Of a stretch of 64,000 bases of DNA, positions 10,612 to 21,077 are shown one piece after another (the first letter of the stretch is position 1; the number at the start of each line of letters is the position of its first letter). The notes beneath the pieces were generated by a model that had not been told where the DNA came from, did not search any database, and worked only from the letters and a program-made list of their open reading frames with translations. The position numbers and the translations under genes are program-made. Source of the DNA: Dendrophyllia cribrosa (Eukaryota; Cnidaria; Anthozoa; Scleractinia; Dendrophylliidae); contig JAJLRJ010000013.1 in NCBI GenBank assembly GCA_024195265.1, positions 14,874,822 through 14,938,821 on the forward strand. The letters run 5' to 3'.

Positions 10612-11037
10612 TTATGATTTCTTCTTCTTCGTCTTCATCTTTTTTATAGCTTTGGCGACCAAAGTTCCCACTACGGGAGCCAAGACACCTCCCATCGCCC
10701 CAGCCATCAGGGCTCTTTTCGTTCCTGCTTTGAGTTTGGGGCGTTTGATGCCTGGTTTGAAAGCATTCTTGGCTTTGAATTGGGTTTGACGTCCCTTCTC
10801 CACGATCCTTTCACCCAGACTGGGATTGGGGTTTTCCAACATCCACTGGAGGCGACGGGCACCTTCTCGCAATTTACCACTTTCATTTTGCAAGCGTCGA
10901 TGCATGTCGGCTCTCTCCTTATTCCATCGCGCTCTGATCTGATTGGTGCGGGTGGCGCGAGGTTTGCTAAAATCCTCCAACATGCCTCGTCCTCGCTGTC
11001 TTCTCCAATCTCGACGACGGAAAGACATTTTTCTCAC
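10612..11037 (-). CDS. Element A: 141-aa Arg/Lys-rich protein with hydrophobic segment
   Basis: The order is a very basic N-terminus (MSFRRRDWRRQRGRG), a helical middle, a Gly/Ala/Val hydrophobic segment (LMAGAMGGVLAPVVGTLVAK), then a KKMKTKKKK tail. The same hydrophobic-plus-Lys layout occurs in three other proteins of the cluster. It overlaps the end of the ATPase gene by 4 bp. It could bind DNA or membranes inside the particle; no family is recognised. Intact in both elements. Confidence 0.65.
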   Translation of the reverse strand: MRKMSFRRRDWRRQRGRGMLEDFSKPRATRTNQIRARWNKERADMHRRLQNESGKLREGARRLQWMLENPNPSLGERIVEKGRQTQFKAKNAFKPGIKRPKLKAGTKRALMAGAMGGVLAPVVGTLVAKAIKKMKTKKKKS

Positions 11038-11741
11038 GTTTTGTGTCTTCTCTTTTGAGCGGGTTGCAACACGGTAAGAGGTTCGGGATCGTCTATCAAG
11101 AGATGGGTACGAAAACGAATGGCGTCGTCGGTTCGAGGATGATGGTCGGTCAATAGATAGCCAAAAGGTCTCTCTGTGGCCCTTTCATAGATGGGCCAAA
11201 ATGCCTCTGAATCACCCAACCAACGATTGCCCAGCATCTTGATGTAACGGGTATCCGCGGGATTCTTGAAGAGAATGGTGTAATGATAATTGCGATTTTG
11301 ACCAGCTTGTTCCTTGCCCGAATGGAAGAGGTTCTGCGACAGGAAAATCGCAAAGAGATCCAAGTGATGCGTTCCTTTGGTCAACAGTTGGGTCACTTGA
11401 GGTGACTTGCTGCTTTCGTGCATGAGATCGTCCATGATGATCATACCTGGGCGTGGTTCGGGTGGAAAGAGTGTTTCCACGTTGTCTGGCAAGCCCTCAT
11501 GAAATTGCACGCCCATCTCTTGGAGTTGGTTAAAAATCGGTTGCCAACTGGATCCATAGCAATATACGATTTTTTGAAAACAACAAGGGGATCCGTCGTC
11601 TTCCCAAAAGTAGCACGGAGCATCTTTGACCAACTTGTACAAGAAGGTTGTCTTGCCGCCCAAGGTAGGACCCACGATCTGCATGTTACCCGGGACCTTG
11701 AAACGTGGATCATAACAAGAGGGAGCATCTTCCGTTTCCAT
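11034..11741 (-). CDS. Element A: genome-packaging ATPase (A32/FtsK type)
   Basis: 235 aa. Walker A GPTLGGKTT lies near residue 26, Walker B GMIIMDDLM near residue 100, followed by a QLLTKGTHH sensor-like segment and SQNLF. This size and layout fit the packaging ATPases of Polintons and adenovirus-like viruses, which pump DNA into capsids. About 15 residues differ from the element B copy and neither copy has a stop. It sits between the protease and small virion genes, the usual neighbourhood. Confidence 0.85.
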   Translation of the reverse strand: METEDAPSCYDPRFKVPGNMQIVGPTLGGKTTFLYKLVKDAPCYFWEDDGSPCCFQKIVYCYGSSWQPIFNQLQEMGVQFHEGLPDNVETLFPPEPRPGMIIMDDLMHESSKSPQVTQLLTKGTHHLDLFAIFLSQNLFHSGKEQAGQNRNYHYTILFKNPADTRYIKMLGNRWLGDSEAFWPIYERATERPFGYLLTDHHPRTDDAIRFRTHLLIDDPEPLTVLQPAQKRRHKT

Positions 11742-11781
11742 TTTTTAACCTGTCACCCCGTAAAAACCACCGTTCTTCCTT

Positions 11782-12333
11782 TTATGCCTTTCTTTTGCAA
11801 AGATTCAACCGTTTGATCCGACACATCTGGTTGGAGCGTCCATCCTCATCATATAGTCCCCCTGCCAGGTGTTGGTGTTGTAAGCTCGGGAATTCTTTCC
11901 GTACTCGTTCCACCACGGCCGTACCGTTGTAGACACGATCCGTGTGTGAGAAGGGTCGAACAATTTGGGTCATGGGTTTGCCGCGGCAACGATGAAATAA
12001 GTAGTACAAACAATAATCTCCGCACACATCGGTGTTGTTTCCTTGTAGCTCTTGCGGAATGTGACGAAAAAGGTCAAAACAACGCCACGCTGCGTTGTAA
12101 ATGGATGGCGCTCGCGCGTAACTATCAAAGAATTCTCCGTGGTCTTGACTCGCCCAAAACACCGCTATCCAATGTTGGTCGGGTAAGCGTATGGGGTCCG
12201 TGTTCCATATGGCGCACTTGGGGTACTCGACGGGTTGACAGGCTCCTTCATCCGCACCAAACATGTCCCAAAAGTATTTTGAAATGTCGTCATCGCCTCG
12301 ACACGCTTTTCACAATTGCAACGTGTCATGCAT
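11782..12333 (-). pseudogene. Element A: adenain-like cysteine protease, one premature stop
   Basis: Catalytic landmarks are QHWIAVFWAS (His), GEFFDSYA (acidic residue) and NTDVCGDYC (Cys). A Gln lies seven residues before the Cys, as in adenain-family proteases. The frame is open from residue ~25 to the end, but an AGA-to-TGA change near 12312 puts a stop just after the start. The protease would mature virion proteins. The element B copy lacks this stop but has others. Confidence 0.82.
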
Positions 12334-12335
12334 TT

Positions 12336-12640
12336 TTACTGCAGGCAACAGGCGTCACTTTTTTTGGCGTAACCTTTGTCGCGGGCCCAACGCGTGTACC
12401 CTTTGTTTCCACCGCGTCTTTTATAAGACGCATACTCGGCTTTGTACCTGTTCACGTTTCGTCGGGCCTTGTCGTGGTCAATGGGTTTTTGCATGGCTTC
12501 GATGGCATCCCGTGTAACTTGGATCCCTTTCTTAAAATCCACCACAATGGGGACGAAACCTCCTCATTGAATACCTCCCCACCTCGTCATCCGACGATTT
12601 CTTCGTCTTTGGGCGCTATCTCATCTGGTACGGGATGGCT
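12336..12640 (-). pseudogene. Element A: small basic IQRGGF-type protein, degraded
   Basis: Counterpart of 38008-38331. The C-terminal ~70 residues remain (FVPIVVDFKKG to DACCLQ), but the region before GGF has several changes and stops. It ends 2 bp before the protease start codon. Confidence 0.55.
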
Positions 12641-12730
12641 TGACCATCTTTTTTTTTGTTTTGACAAGGTGGATCTTTTTTTTTTATCTCCGCCGCTTTT
12701 TTGCCTTTAAAAAATGCTCCACATTGTCTT

Positions 12731-13825
12731 TTATGCCTTTGAATGCTTGCTTGCCCAAGAACAATTCTTGCCCAATGAAAATTCGGCTTTGAATTCAAAG
12801 GGATTTTTATTGAATTCTCCCTGATAACGCGCATCTTCCAACACCACCAACCAAAACAAGAGCGGGGAACGTCCTTGAAACACATCGTTGAACTCCACTT
12901 GGCTGACTCCTGATGGAATGTACCTGTTCTCGCATCGCATGCGCCTGAAGGGGAAGGAGAGGGGGTTGGCCACTGTGGTCTTTTCCACTTGTTCTTCCAT
13001 GTACATGTACTTCATGATGATATCATTGGGAACGCGATAAAACACACGGAGAAAACACTCTTGAGCCAATACTTCAAAACTAGCCGTGTCGTTCACGGCT
13101 CCAGCCGCAGAGGTCTTGTCCAGGGTCATGGACATCAAACAGAACTTGGGGTCATTGAACTCGATCTCAAATTCTACTCTGGTGTTGGGTGGGACGTTCT
13201 GTTCTATCTGGCAAAAATTGCAAGGCAAAGGGCACACGTTGAATTCGAACTTGCCCGTGTCATTGACACAGATCTTTTGTCGTTGAACCCCTCCAGGATT
13301 ATGAGTGGCTAGGCCTCCCCATTTATCCATCTGTCCTGCGCTATCTTTGTACCATCCTTGTCGCTTGAGGCGGCTGGCTTCATCCCAGGGATCTGCTTCC
13401 AACAAGGTCTCGAAATATTCTCGGTATGCCAAATTCACACCAGCCGTGGACTCAGTTTCGTTGTTGTTGACTCGACAACGAACTTGACGGATACAACTGT
13501 ACCCAAAATTGTTCACTAGGCCTACAATAGCTTGGTTGGTGTGGAAGTCATTCAAGGGTGCTTTTGTGGAGCCCAGTTTGAAGTACACTTTAAGATGCAG
13601 TTCGATCTCGCTGGGGCAGAAGGGGTAAGGTCGATCGGCCAAACGAAACTGGAGAGGGTTTGACGAAGTGGTCTGAGATTTCACATCTTCAAAGTGCCAT
13701 TTGTATTCTGTGGCATTGATTTTTCGCGGAGGGCAATAATTGTAAAGACCCTGATCGGCCTGCACGATGATCCCACCATTGTTGTTGTTGTTGTAGTTGT
13801 CTGTGTCATCTGGCCCTTGTGACAT
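12731..13825 (-). pseudogene. Element A: major capsid protein, C-terminus deleted
   Basis: The first ~340 residues align without gaps of note to the 454-residue element B protein. The frame then runs into foreign sequence and stops, because ~0.8 kb is deleted at about 12755. Conserved features include the QAIVGxVNNFGYS segment and the VxFNxxFQ..LFWLVVLED region. It would be unable to form a complete second jelly roll. Confidence 0.8.
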
Positions 13826-13867
13826 GCTGACGGTGACGTCTAGTCAAATGGTCGACCACCCGTGGAT

Positions 13868-13885
13868 GCTCCTTTTTATAGGAGC
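13868..13885 (-). promoter_or_regulatory. TATA box inside an inverted repeat, upstream of capsid gene (element A)
   Basis: GCTCCTTTTTATAGGAGC gives TATAAAAA on the minus strand, framed by 6-bp inverted arms, ~45 bp upstream of the capsid ATG. It is identical in element B at 40281-40298. Confidence 0.6.
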
Positions 13886-14220
13886 TCGTCGAAACAATCA
13901 CCGTGACCCGTTCGTCTACGTTTTTTCCCTCTTACTCTCTCTCGATTCTCTCCCATGCCCACATGAAAGCCAGGAATGGCATTGGGCAACACCCCGATGG
14001 GTCTCCCTCCCAGACGCCGATAGAGATTTTCATCCAAACTCGCGGCCGTGATGTTGCGAAATCGACGAGGGGTTCTTTGTCGAGGTCGACGCTTCCCAAA
14101 ACCCCTCCGCGCTCTCAACAATTGCTCGTATGTCATTTCGGAGAAAGGTAAGACCAGTCCTCCTTCCTGATAATCGGCCGTCCCACCGTCGTACTTGTCT
14201 CCTCTTCCTCCTCGTTGCAT
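13876..14220 (-). CDS. Element A: 114-aa basic protein with double Gly-Gly sites
   Basis: The predicted protein begins MQRGGRGDKYDGG, contains DYQEGGLVLPFSE, then a basic region (GKRRPRQRTPRR). The YQEGG|L site fits adenain-type cleavage. Element B retains only its C-terminal part. It precedes the capsid gene and its 3' end overlaps the capsid promoter. A small virion protein by context; no family is recognised. Confidence 0.6.
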   Translation of the reverse strand: MQRGGRGDKYDGGTADYQEGGLVLPFSEMTYEQLLRARRGFGKRRPRQRTPRRFRNITAASLDENLYRRLGGRPIGVLPNAIPGFHVGMGENRERVRGKKRRRTGHGDCFDELL

Positions 14221-14518
14221 CTTTTTCTTTTTTTTTCTTGCGGGGCAGTTCTCGTTTTGTCTTTGTCTTTTTCTTTCGGGGCGGTTCCTCCTCCTCTTCC
14301 TCCTCCTTCTTCCGACAATGACTTTTGTAAAATTTGCGGGCGGCTCGACAGGCTGTTTCGTATCCCGCGTTGGCCGCTAAATTACCCAGATAACTCACTG
14401 GACCTGCCAGCGTGCCCCAAAAACCCCCTTCTTGATACGGAGGCAGGCCTTGATTGCAACCATCACCACCACCTACTTGGATCCATTGCGATCTCAAAAA
14501 CGTGCGACGCATTGGCAC
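14030..14518 (-). CDS. Element A: QEGGFWG protein, candidate membrane-active virion protein
   Basis: Open for 162 residues, though the true C-terminus is uncertain because a Glu/Lys-rich low-complexity tract precedes overlap with the next gene. It has an N-terminal propeptide-like ~33 residues, then YQEGGFWGTLAGPVSYLGN and a basic helix (CRAARKFYKSH). An x-Gly-Gly site followed by an aromatic amphipathic helix recalls adenovirus protein VI, whose processed end disrupts membranes; this is an analogy from layout only. Deleted in element B. Confidence 0.5.
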   Translation of the reverse strand: MPMRRTFLRSQWIQVGGGDGCNQGLPPYQEGGFWGTLAGPVSYLGNLAANAGYETACRAARKFYKSHCRKKEEEEEEEPPRKKKTKTKRELPRKKKKEKDATRRKRRQVRRWDGRLSGRRTGLTFLRNDIRAIVESAEGFWEASTSTKNPSSISQHHGREFG

Positions 14519-15673
14519 TTTTTTTTAGGCAATTTACGTTGTCGGAAATACAGAGCAGCTGTGACGTTTCCTCCTTGAAATGGAATGGGACGACCCAAGT
14601 TGTCTCTTATATCGATTTCGAGGTCTCGAAAAGTGAAATGACTCAATCGCGAAAAGATCAAGTGTGGAATGGGCACATCCTCCAAGACCCCCTTCTGAAG
14701 ATTGACGCCATGGATTAAGACCACCTTGGCCATCTGCGATCCCACGTACACGGGTTCTGCCACGTTGCAATGCACGTAGACGTTCTGGAAAGAGTTCGGG
14801 GAGACAAAACTCCACACGCGATGATCAGCCGGTAAGGCCATGGTATGCGAGCGTGTGATTTCCAGTTCGGTCGGGCGCCCAGTCTGGGTGTCCGTGCTGG
14901 TGATTTCCACTATGGGATGACGCACGTCGGACTTGTAGTAAAACGTCCTCCAAGACCCCCTTCTGAGGATTGACGCCATGGATTAAGACCACCTTGGCCA
15001 TCTGCGATCCCACGTACACGGGTTCGGCCACGTTGCAATGCACGTAGACGTTCTGGAAAGAGTTCGGGGAGACAAAACTCCACACGCGATGATCGGCCGG
15101 TAAGGCCATGGTATACGAGCGTGTGATTTCCAGTTCGGTTGGGCGCCCAGTCTGGGTGTCCGTGCTGGTGATTTCCACTGTGGGATGGCACACATCGGAC
15201 TTGTAGTAAAACGGGACCGTCCACGACTCCCAATCAAGATATCCTAAAACTCGAGCCAACCAGCTGGGTAAGTACAGCGAAAAATCATTCGTGGGGAAGG
15301 TCCACTGGTAAAATCCTTTCTCGTCCAACTGCAGTTGGACACGAGCGATCGTGCCAGCATCTGAAACGGGTGTCTCCGTTTCGATGGCTTGATGAAGGGC
15401 CAACACAACATCTGTCAAGTTCACGTAGAGCCCGCCTGCCAAAAAAATATCTTGTTTGCCAGAAAGGTAGTTGACAGAACACTGTATCTGGCGATCTTGA
15501 ACGTTGTGAAACGTGTGAGGCATCAACAATTGCACCAGAGCCACTTCCCATGTGGCATCCAAGGTCCACTGTTCGGGTAATCTCAACCTGAAACGCGATG
15601 GTGTGTTGTTCGGGAAGAGGTCCTTCTGATCGTCACTTTCCAAAGTCACTTGACGTCCCCCAGCAAAACTCAT
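14494..15673 (-). pseudogene. Element A: penton-like minor capsid protein 2, tandem-duplicated
   Basis: It starts at ATG 15673 (MSFAGGRQVTLESDD). A Polinton penton-type opening follows: FRLRLPEQWTLDATWEVALVQLLMPHTFHNV by position 25-60. A 268-bp tandem duplication (14678-14945, 14946-15213) is not a multiple of three and breaks the frame. The C-terminal part after the duplication (ending KKKCQCVARF) is present here but deleted in element B. Confidence 0.72.
14678..15213. repeat. 268-bp tandem duplication inside a capsid gene
   Basis: Two near-identical units, 14678-14945 and 14946-15213, differ by only a few bases. Absence of a third unit and high identity point to a recent local duplication. 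Confidence 0.88.
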
Positions 15674-15691
15674 GCCGGCCGATTGCAAGGG

Positions 15692-17173
15692 TTATGTGTT
15701 TTTTGTTCCTCCTTTGCGAAAGTACAACCAAACACCGGTGAGACCCGTGTAAAATGGTACACCCAAACCTTCAGCGTTTCTTAAATGCACTCTCAACTCG
15801 CTCAGATTTTGCGTGGGTCCTGCCAACGGTATGAAATCCAAATGCTACGGGTCGTATTTGACTGTAAGACCGTAATCGCTGCTAGGTGAGAGGGGAAGGG
15901 TGGCCAGCAATCGGCGTTGTCTGTCGCCCACGGGGCTAAATTCCACCACATCTACTTCGGTATTGCATCGCGTGAGGTCCACGTCAGACAAGTGGGTGTT
16001 TGTTTGGGCCAGGGATGTCTCCAAATCGGGCAAAGCCAACCAGGCCCCGAATCCCTTAACCCGAGAAGGAGCCTTGAGTTGTGGGGTTCCCATCACTGTC
16101 TCCAGACCGTTTTTGAAATCGACGTAGACCCCTTCTCGGGCCTGCAGAAACCACTTGCCGGGATCCGTAGTGACCACCGTCACGGGGGATTGTCGCGTGT
16201 AGGGTAACAAAGGAGACGGGTCGCGCACCCAAGCCCCCATGTCAAAGACGGTTCTTTTGCCAAACGTGTACTGCAACCGCTCGATGTCAGTGTTAAGTTT
16301 GATGCGTACGCCTCCCAACAGAAAATCTTCCGTCTCGATGCCAAAGTGATGCGTATCCAAATGGCTAACCACCCAATCGGCTTGCGTACCTTCTCCCGTG
16401 TCCGCGTAGAGGGTGTTGTGAGCCACGATGCGCGTCTGACCCGGCCGATCTGGATCGGGCTCCAAAAATCCCATCAACAGAGCTAACGATTCCCCCAGAT
16501 TGTACTTACCCTGCGCCCACAAATGGAGTGAATAATGCGTCCTGGGTCTGGATGGACTAGCTCTAGTTAACCAGATGTAATTTCTCTTTAAACCCATGAG
16601 TTTCAGGAGGGCGAATCCTACGTAATATTCGATCTGAAGGAAGCGCGTAGGGAGTGCGACTTGTTTCACGCGATAAGTGTTTCCGATCCTTTGCAAAAAT
16701 TCACACACCAGGTCAGGACGAAACAGATCCAGTTTGGGATTTGTGGGAAAATTTTCGTCCGTGGTACCAGGAGATTCCATGTGGAGTTGTCCGTAATGAT
16801 GTTGACCTCCCGACAAGGTGGGTATCACGTACCATCCCATCTTCTGCACCAAATCGCCTAGCAATTCTGCCGCGTGCGTGAAGTGTTTGTGCGAAGTCAG
16901 TGCCATTGATTGAGTGGGAACCGATCCATCCGAGCTCCCCACACGCACATGGTAATCCTGCGACGATTTCAACACGGTGTTCCCTTAAGAATTGGTGTAC
17001 AACAGTTTCAAAAGGGCAACTTGCCACTGGTCGGTGAGCGTCAATGGAATCTCCAGCCGTTGTTGGAACGCACTGCGCACGGTGGTCTGTCCGGGTTCGA
17101 GGGGTTCCGGGCTCACATCCCCACTATTCAGAAACAGCAAAAAATCATCGTCCATTTCCCAGGGTTTGGCCAT
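15692..17173 (-). pseudogene. Element A: penton-like minor capsid protein 1, two stops
   Basis: From ATG 17173 (MAKPWEMDDDFLLFLNSGD) the protein is the counterpart of the first ~490 residues of the element B fusion. A TAC-to-TAA change at about 16985 and a CAG-to-TAG change at 15845 interrupt it, and it ends at a TAA at 15692-15694. The opening (SAFQQRLEIPLTLTDQWQVALLKLLY) parallels the opening of protein 2, so the two are probably paralogues. Confidence 0.72.
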
Positions 17174-17177
17174 TTTT

Positions 17178-17553
17178 TTACGAGGACTTTTTTAACTCTT
17201 TGACGGGTATCCACGTTTGATAATCGAGAGCAAGTCCTTGCCAGTTGACTAACACTTGACGAGTGGGTCCATGTCCCTTGTATTTAAGCTTTTTACTCGC
17301 CCGCCATTGGTTGGGTAGAGCTCGTACTTTTTGCAGTTGAGGTTCATAAAATCGTCCAGGTACTTTATCACCTTTCCAAGTGTCCAACTTATAATAATTC
17401 ACACCATCGTACAAGGACCGTTGACAATCGGTCACCGTGTACACGTCTTGTGACCAATTACCCCGCTAACTCTTGGAAAAGGCACTCTTTTTACCCTTGA
17501 CGGGTTTTGAGGTGCGCACAAAATCCCCCGGTCGAAACTTGTAAGGGTCTAAG
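17178..17553 (-). pseudogene. Element A: integrase C-terminal part with chromodomain
   Basis: Only the C-terminal ~120 residues remain. They hold a retroviral-type DNA-binding segment (FRPGDFV region, interrupted by a TAG) and a chromodomain-like end, VLVNWQGLALDYQTWIPV. The gene is cut at about 17553 where element A ends. The stop after ELKKSS shows the natural C-terminus, 4 bp before the next gene. Confidence 0.7.
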
Positions 17554-18282
17554 AAAATCTCAAAACTTTGGTGAATGCTGCAAATGAAGATAAAATTCAT
17601 TCAGAGGTGAATTTCTAGTTCTTGCGACGCTGTTTCGCCATAGATCTTTAATTTTTTACATGTAATATCAGGATCAAATAATGAAGAGTTTTTCCATCAA
17701 AATATATTCAACTTTAACACTTATTTACCGTGTAAAATAGCGGGACATGTTGTTTTGAAACATTTTCACTGTTTTGTGATCTAAAAATATCCTGGTATAT
17801 TTACTGTTGTTATTTTTAGCTACTGATCAGTCGAAATCAGACACGGCATGGCAAGTGGAATGTAAAATTGTTCTACTTTATTTGTTGGTTCCACAACCTT
17901 TTTTTCTTACATGTTATGTACCACAGTAAACCCCCGCAAAAAAAAAAAAACATTTCAAGCGCCATAGGCAGCAATGAAGATAAAATTCGTTCAGAGGTGA
18001 TTTTCTAGTTCTTGCGACTTCCTCAGTCTAGCCATAGATCTTATCAGATCACAAGCGCAGCCGAATGAAATAACGAAGAGTTTTTCCATCAAAACATCAA
18101 CTTAAACACTTGCTTACCGTGTAAAATAGCGGGACATGTCGTTTTCTCTATGAATATATTATTCCACTTAGACTAATATTGTGAAGATATACTGACGTAT
18201 GAACAGATTTCTGTTTCGTACTCTAAAAATAACCCGGAATATAACCTTTGTTGACATTTCATATTTTAATTCAATCTTGTTA
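17554..18282. other. Unassigned DNA with a diverged ~180-bp repeat pair
   Basis: Two related segments starting ATGAAGATAAAATTC lie at about 17583-17760 and 17973-18150, ~390 bp apart in direct orientation. Both contain AGCGGGACATGT. No coding region is seen. It may be part of an unknown non-autonomous repeat. Confidence 0.6.
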
Positions 18283-19050
18283 TAAATAACACAGAAAAGG
18301 CACTTTGCATTCTCTCAGAATTTTGCGGATAATTGGCTATTATCTGTGAATCCAAAGAAAACAAAAGTTATGATCTTTCAGAAGAATTATAGGAAATCAA
18401 TTTTTGATAAACACTGTTTTCAGATTAATAAACACAAAATAGAAATTGTCAGCAATTACACTTATTTTGGAATCAACTTTTCTACTAACGGAAACTTTAA
18501 AGTTTGTAAATTAAATTCGAAAGATAAGGTAAGACGATCCTTCTTTGCTACACGTCGTTATTTAGACTTCTTAAAAGTACCACTTGATATCACAAATAAA
18601 CTTTTTAATTCACTGGGGTATTTACGTACGATAAAGATGATTTTAACACTTGGGAAAAAAAACGCATATTTTCCTTTGTAAACAATCTCTAGGAGTAAAT
18701 AAGCAATGTCCAAATGTTGCAGCCAGAAATGAACTAGGTAGATCATCTTTGAAATTGACGATAGACACTTCTATTTTAAAGTTTTGGATCCATTTACAAA
18801 ATTTGCCAGATAATATTGCAAAACAATGTTCACAAATTTCCAAAGATATGGCTGATATTCAGCCGGGATTATTATAGAAAATTAAAATTTTATGCAATAA
18901 ATATAATTCAGGTTCCATGATTTTAAATGAAAAAAATAGTAAAGCGTTTATCTCTCACATCAATAAAAAAAAAGTCTTAATTAACCACCGACTCTTACTT
19001 CTTAACACTAACAGAAAACTTATTTTTTACAGCGCTTTTAAGGTGGCTCC
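18283..19050 (+). pseudogene. LINE reverse transcriptase fragment (C-terminal)
   Basis: The plus-strand frame reads FADNWLLSVNPKKTKVMIFQK, typical of the palm/thumb region of non-LTR reverse transcriptases, then IEIVSNYTYFGINFS. A frameshift near 18650 continues with FLCKQSLGVNKQCPNVAARNE. N-terminal and endonuclease parts are missing. A 5'-truncated, decayed LINE copy unrelated to the full LINE at 22425. Confidence 0.72.
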
Positions 19051-20381
19051 TAATAGTTTAAACATTCCCATCATGATACATCTATGATATTCAATCACAG
19101 CTACATCAGTAAAGTTAAGATAAAACGTTTAGTGCAGGTTTGTAAACACTTAACCAATAACAAATTGAGGTGGCTACGACATCAAAATTTGTTACCATGG
19201 CAACGTCAAAAGAGGCCAAAAAGACCCCATTTTCAACCTTTTGAGGCTAATAACTTCAAAACTGCATGGTGAATTTTTTGATTTTTATATATTTTCGCCG
19301 TATAAACGTAAAAAACATTTGTGCCAATTTTGAAAAAAATCTGTACATAGGATTAAGAGATATGTCATTTTTACATAAATTTAAGGTAGCTCTGAACTCC
19401 ATGTTGGGAATTTAAAAAAAAAATTGTTAAAATGTTTCTCTTGCCAATTAAACAAAAATATATCGAAAACAAAAACTTTCACCGTGTTGTTTATAAGTTA
19501 TTAGCCTCAAATGGTCCAAAATAGCGTATTTTTTACCTCTTTTCGCGTTGCCATGGCAACGAATGATGACGTCATTTGGATGCCACTTTGTTCACTGATA
19601 AAAGATTTACTGGTTTCAAGTAAAAGATTTTTAGCCACACCATCGGGCTAGCTGTAATGGAATGCAAAAGACGAGAGGGCTGAACAATATGGACACCAGA
19701 AAACCAGGCAGAACCAGGCAGGAGGTGATAATACTCAAATCACCGTAAGACAACAAAAATAGCAGCCTGGGAATAAAAACTACTAAATCGTATTCTATAT
19801 TGATCAGTCTTGTAGCAAAATGTGTTATTGGAATCGGTTGTTTTGATTTGTTGCTTTCCCAATACCGTAAGTGAAGGGCATGTTTGGTCATTTTCACGAG
19901 ACGCCAAAATTAGGTCATTTTAGATCTTTATATCTCCAATGGGCAACAAGCTAACAACGTAGTTTTAATACTAGAAGTAAGAAGTATATTTATACTTACA
20001 AAAAATATAATAAAATTTTTAGGCAACAAAATAGCTTTTTAGTATGAAGGAATTTTTGCACCTCAATCAACGATATGTGCGTTTCTCTGGCGATTTCATA
20101 AAAATTCGGTAATTAAAAAAAGTGGTTTAATTTTAATAAAATTGCAAGGAAAAGACAGAAAATGTTCAGCTAAGCATCATTCTGCTTATAACAATCCTAG
20201 AATTAGCGGGAAAAGCTTTTTGAAGCACATTTCATAAAGTTTGTAAATAAGGGTTTCATCTGCCTTACTTCATTTTCCTTGTTGAATAAAAGGATTGTTT
20301 TTCATTACAACTGTTACGTAAGCAACTTCGCCCCGAACTTGGCAATTTGAAATCGAACTTCGCAATTTGAAATCAAAGTTA
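19051..20381. other. Unassigned DNA with inverted repeat fragments
   Basis: No gene. An imperfect inverted repeat at about 19190-19570 pairs GTTACCATGGCAACGTC with GCGTTGCCATGGCAACG. TTAAGGTGGCTC and TTAAGGTAGCTC at about 19038 and 19382 look like ends of MITE fragments. Confidence 0.5.
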
Positions 20382-20742
20382 GGGGCTATACACATGATAC
20401 CGGAATGAGTTTCATTCCGGAATGAGTTTCGTTCCAAAATGAAGTACATACTGTATTCACATGACAAAATCGACCGGCTCAGCCTTTCAAAGTCGTTCTC
20501 GCTCGCGTGGTTTTCGCGCCAGATCAGAAAACAAAGATGGCGCAAGTTTCGAATGAAATGTCATACCTGAACGAGAATTTCATTCGGATTGAAAACCGGA
20601 GTGAACTCATTCCGGAATGACCTGTACGGGAACAAAATTTCGTCTCGGTATCGTGTAAACAGATACAGAGAAATATATGGAGATGGAATGAACTCGTTCC
20701 AGAATGAAAGTCATTCCGGTATCTGATCATGTGAATAGCCCC
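20382..20742. mobile_element. Harbinger-type MITE with TTA target duplication
   Basis: 361 bp. It starts GGGGCTATACACATGATACC and ends with the inverse, GGTATCTGATCATGTGAATAGCCCC with minor mismatches. It is flanked by TTA at 20379-20381 and 20743-20745, as in PIF/Harbinger elements. Internal CATTCCGGAATGA motifs repeat. No protein. Confidence 0.8.
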
Positions 20743-20889
20743 TTAGGAATCCAACTTGGCAACTTCGATTCAAAGTTGGCAATTTGATTGGCTGTTCAAA
20801 CAATGAAGTTGCAAACACTGGAATGTAGTTCCCAAGTTCCCAACAAACTTGCAAGCTGACACGGCCAAAGTAAGCTGAAATCCACTGTA

Positions 20890-21060
20890 ATATGCAATTG
20901 TAAAGTAAAAAGAATTATATGTATATCAAAACTTAAGCTGGAAAGAAAGCAGAAAATATTTTTTAGGACTTTACAGGACTTAATCATATTTTCCAGAGCT
21001 CCAAATTCATCCAACATAACATTTAAACGCATTTCAATGTAATACTCTACAAGAGTCAGT
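20890..21060. other. DPH5 intron, no feature
   Basis: Intron DNA between the right end of the older transposon nest and the minisatellite. Nothing recognised. Confidence 0.5.
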
Positions 21061-21077
21061 CAGTCAGTCGACCTCTC

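Larger units (their letters stand above)
7220..17553 (-). mobile_element. Maverick/Polinton-like element A (truncated, decayed)
   Basis: It starts with AGTAGTAAGG at 7220, matching both ends of element B, and carries the same genes in the same order on the minus strand. It ends abruptly at about 17553 inside the integrase gene, so the right part and right TIR are missing. Relative to element B it has ~1 kb deleted at 8390 (TIR joined to the first gene) and ~0.8 kb deleted at about 12755 (capsid gene C-terminus and a 56-residue gene). It has several stop codons and frameshifts but retains genes that element B lost at 14095-14900. Confidence 0.88.
7137..20887. mobile_element. Older TA-flanked TIR transposon, now a nest of insertions
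   Basis: The left end (from 7137) and right end (to 20887) are inverted copies of a ~75-bp sequence running from AGTGGATTTCAGCTTACTTT to GGGAACTACATTCCAG. Both ends are flanked by TA, as in Tc1/mariner-type elements. No transposase for it is seen. Element A, a LINE remnant and a Harbinger-type MITE lie between the ends. That both ends belong to one insertion is an inference; they could be two solo copies in opposite orientation. Confidence 0.5.

Noticed and set aside
11946..12710. 254-codon plus-strand frame opposite the protease
   Set aside because: It covers the protease and neighbouring genes, all supported on the minus strand by motifs; no homology in the plus frame.
12989..13312. Plus-strand frames opposite the capsid genes (also 39390-39734)
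   Set aside because: Antisense shadows of the conserved capsid frame; they track its codon structure.
7220..17553. Elements A and B as one element split by a rearrangement
   Set aside because: Both contain the same genes from the TIR through the integrase C-terminus, so they are separate copies.
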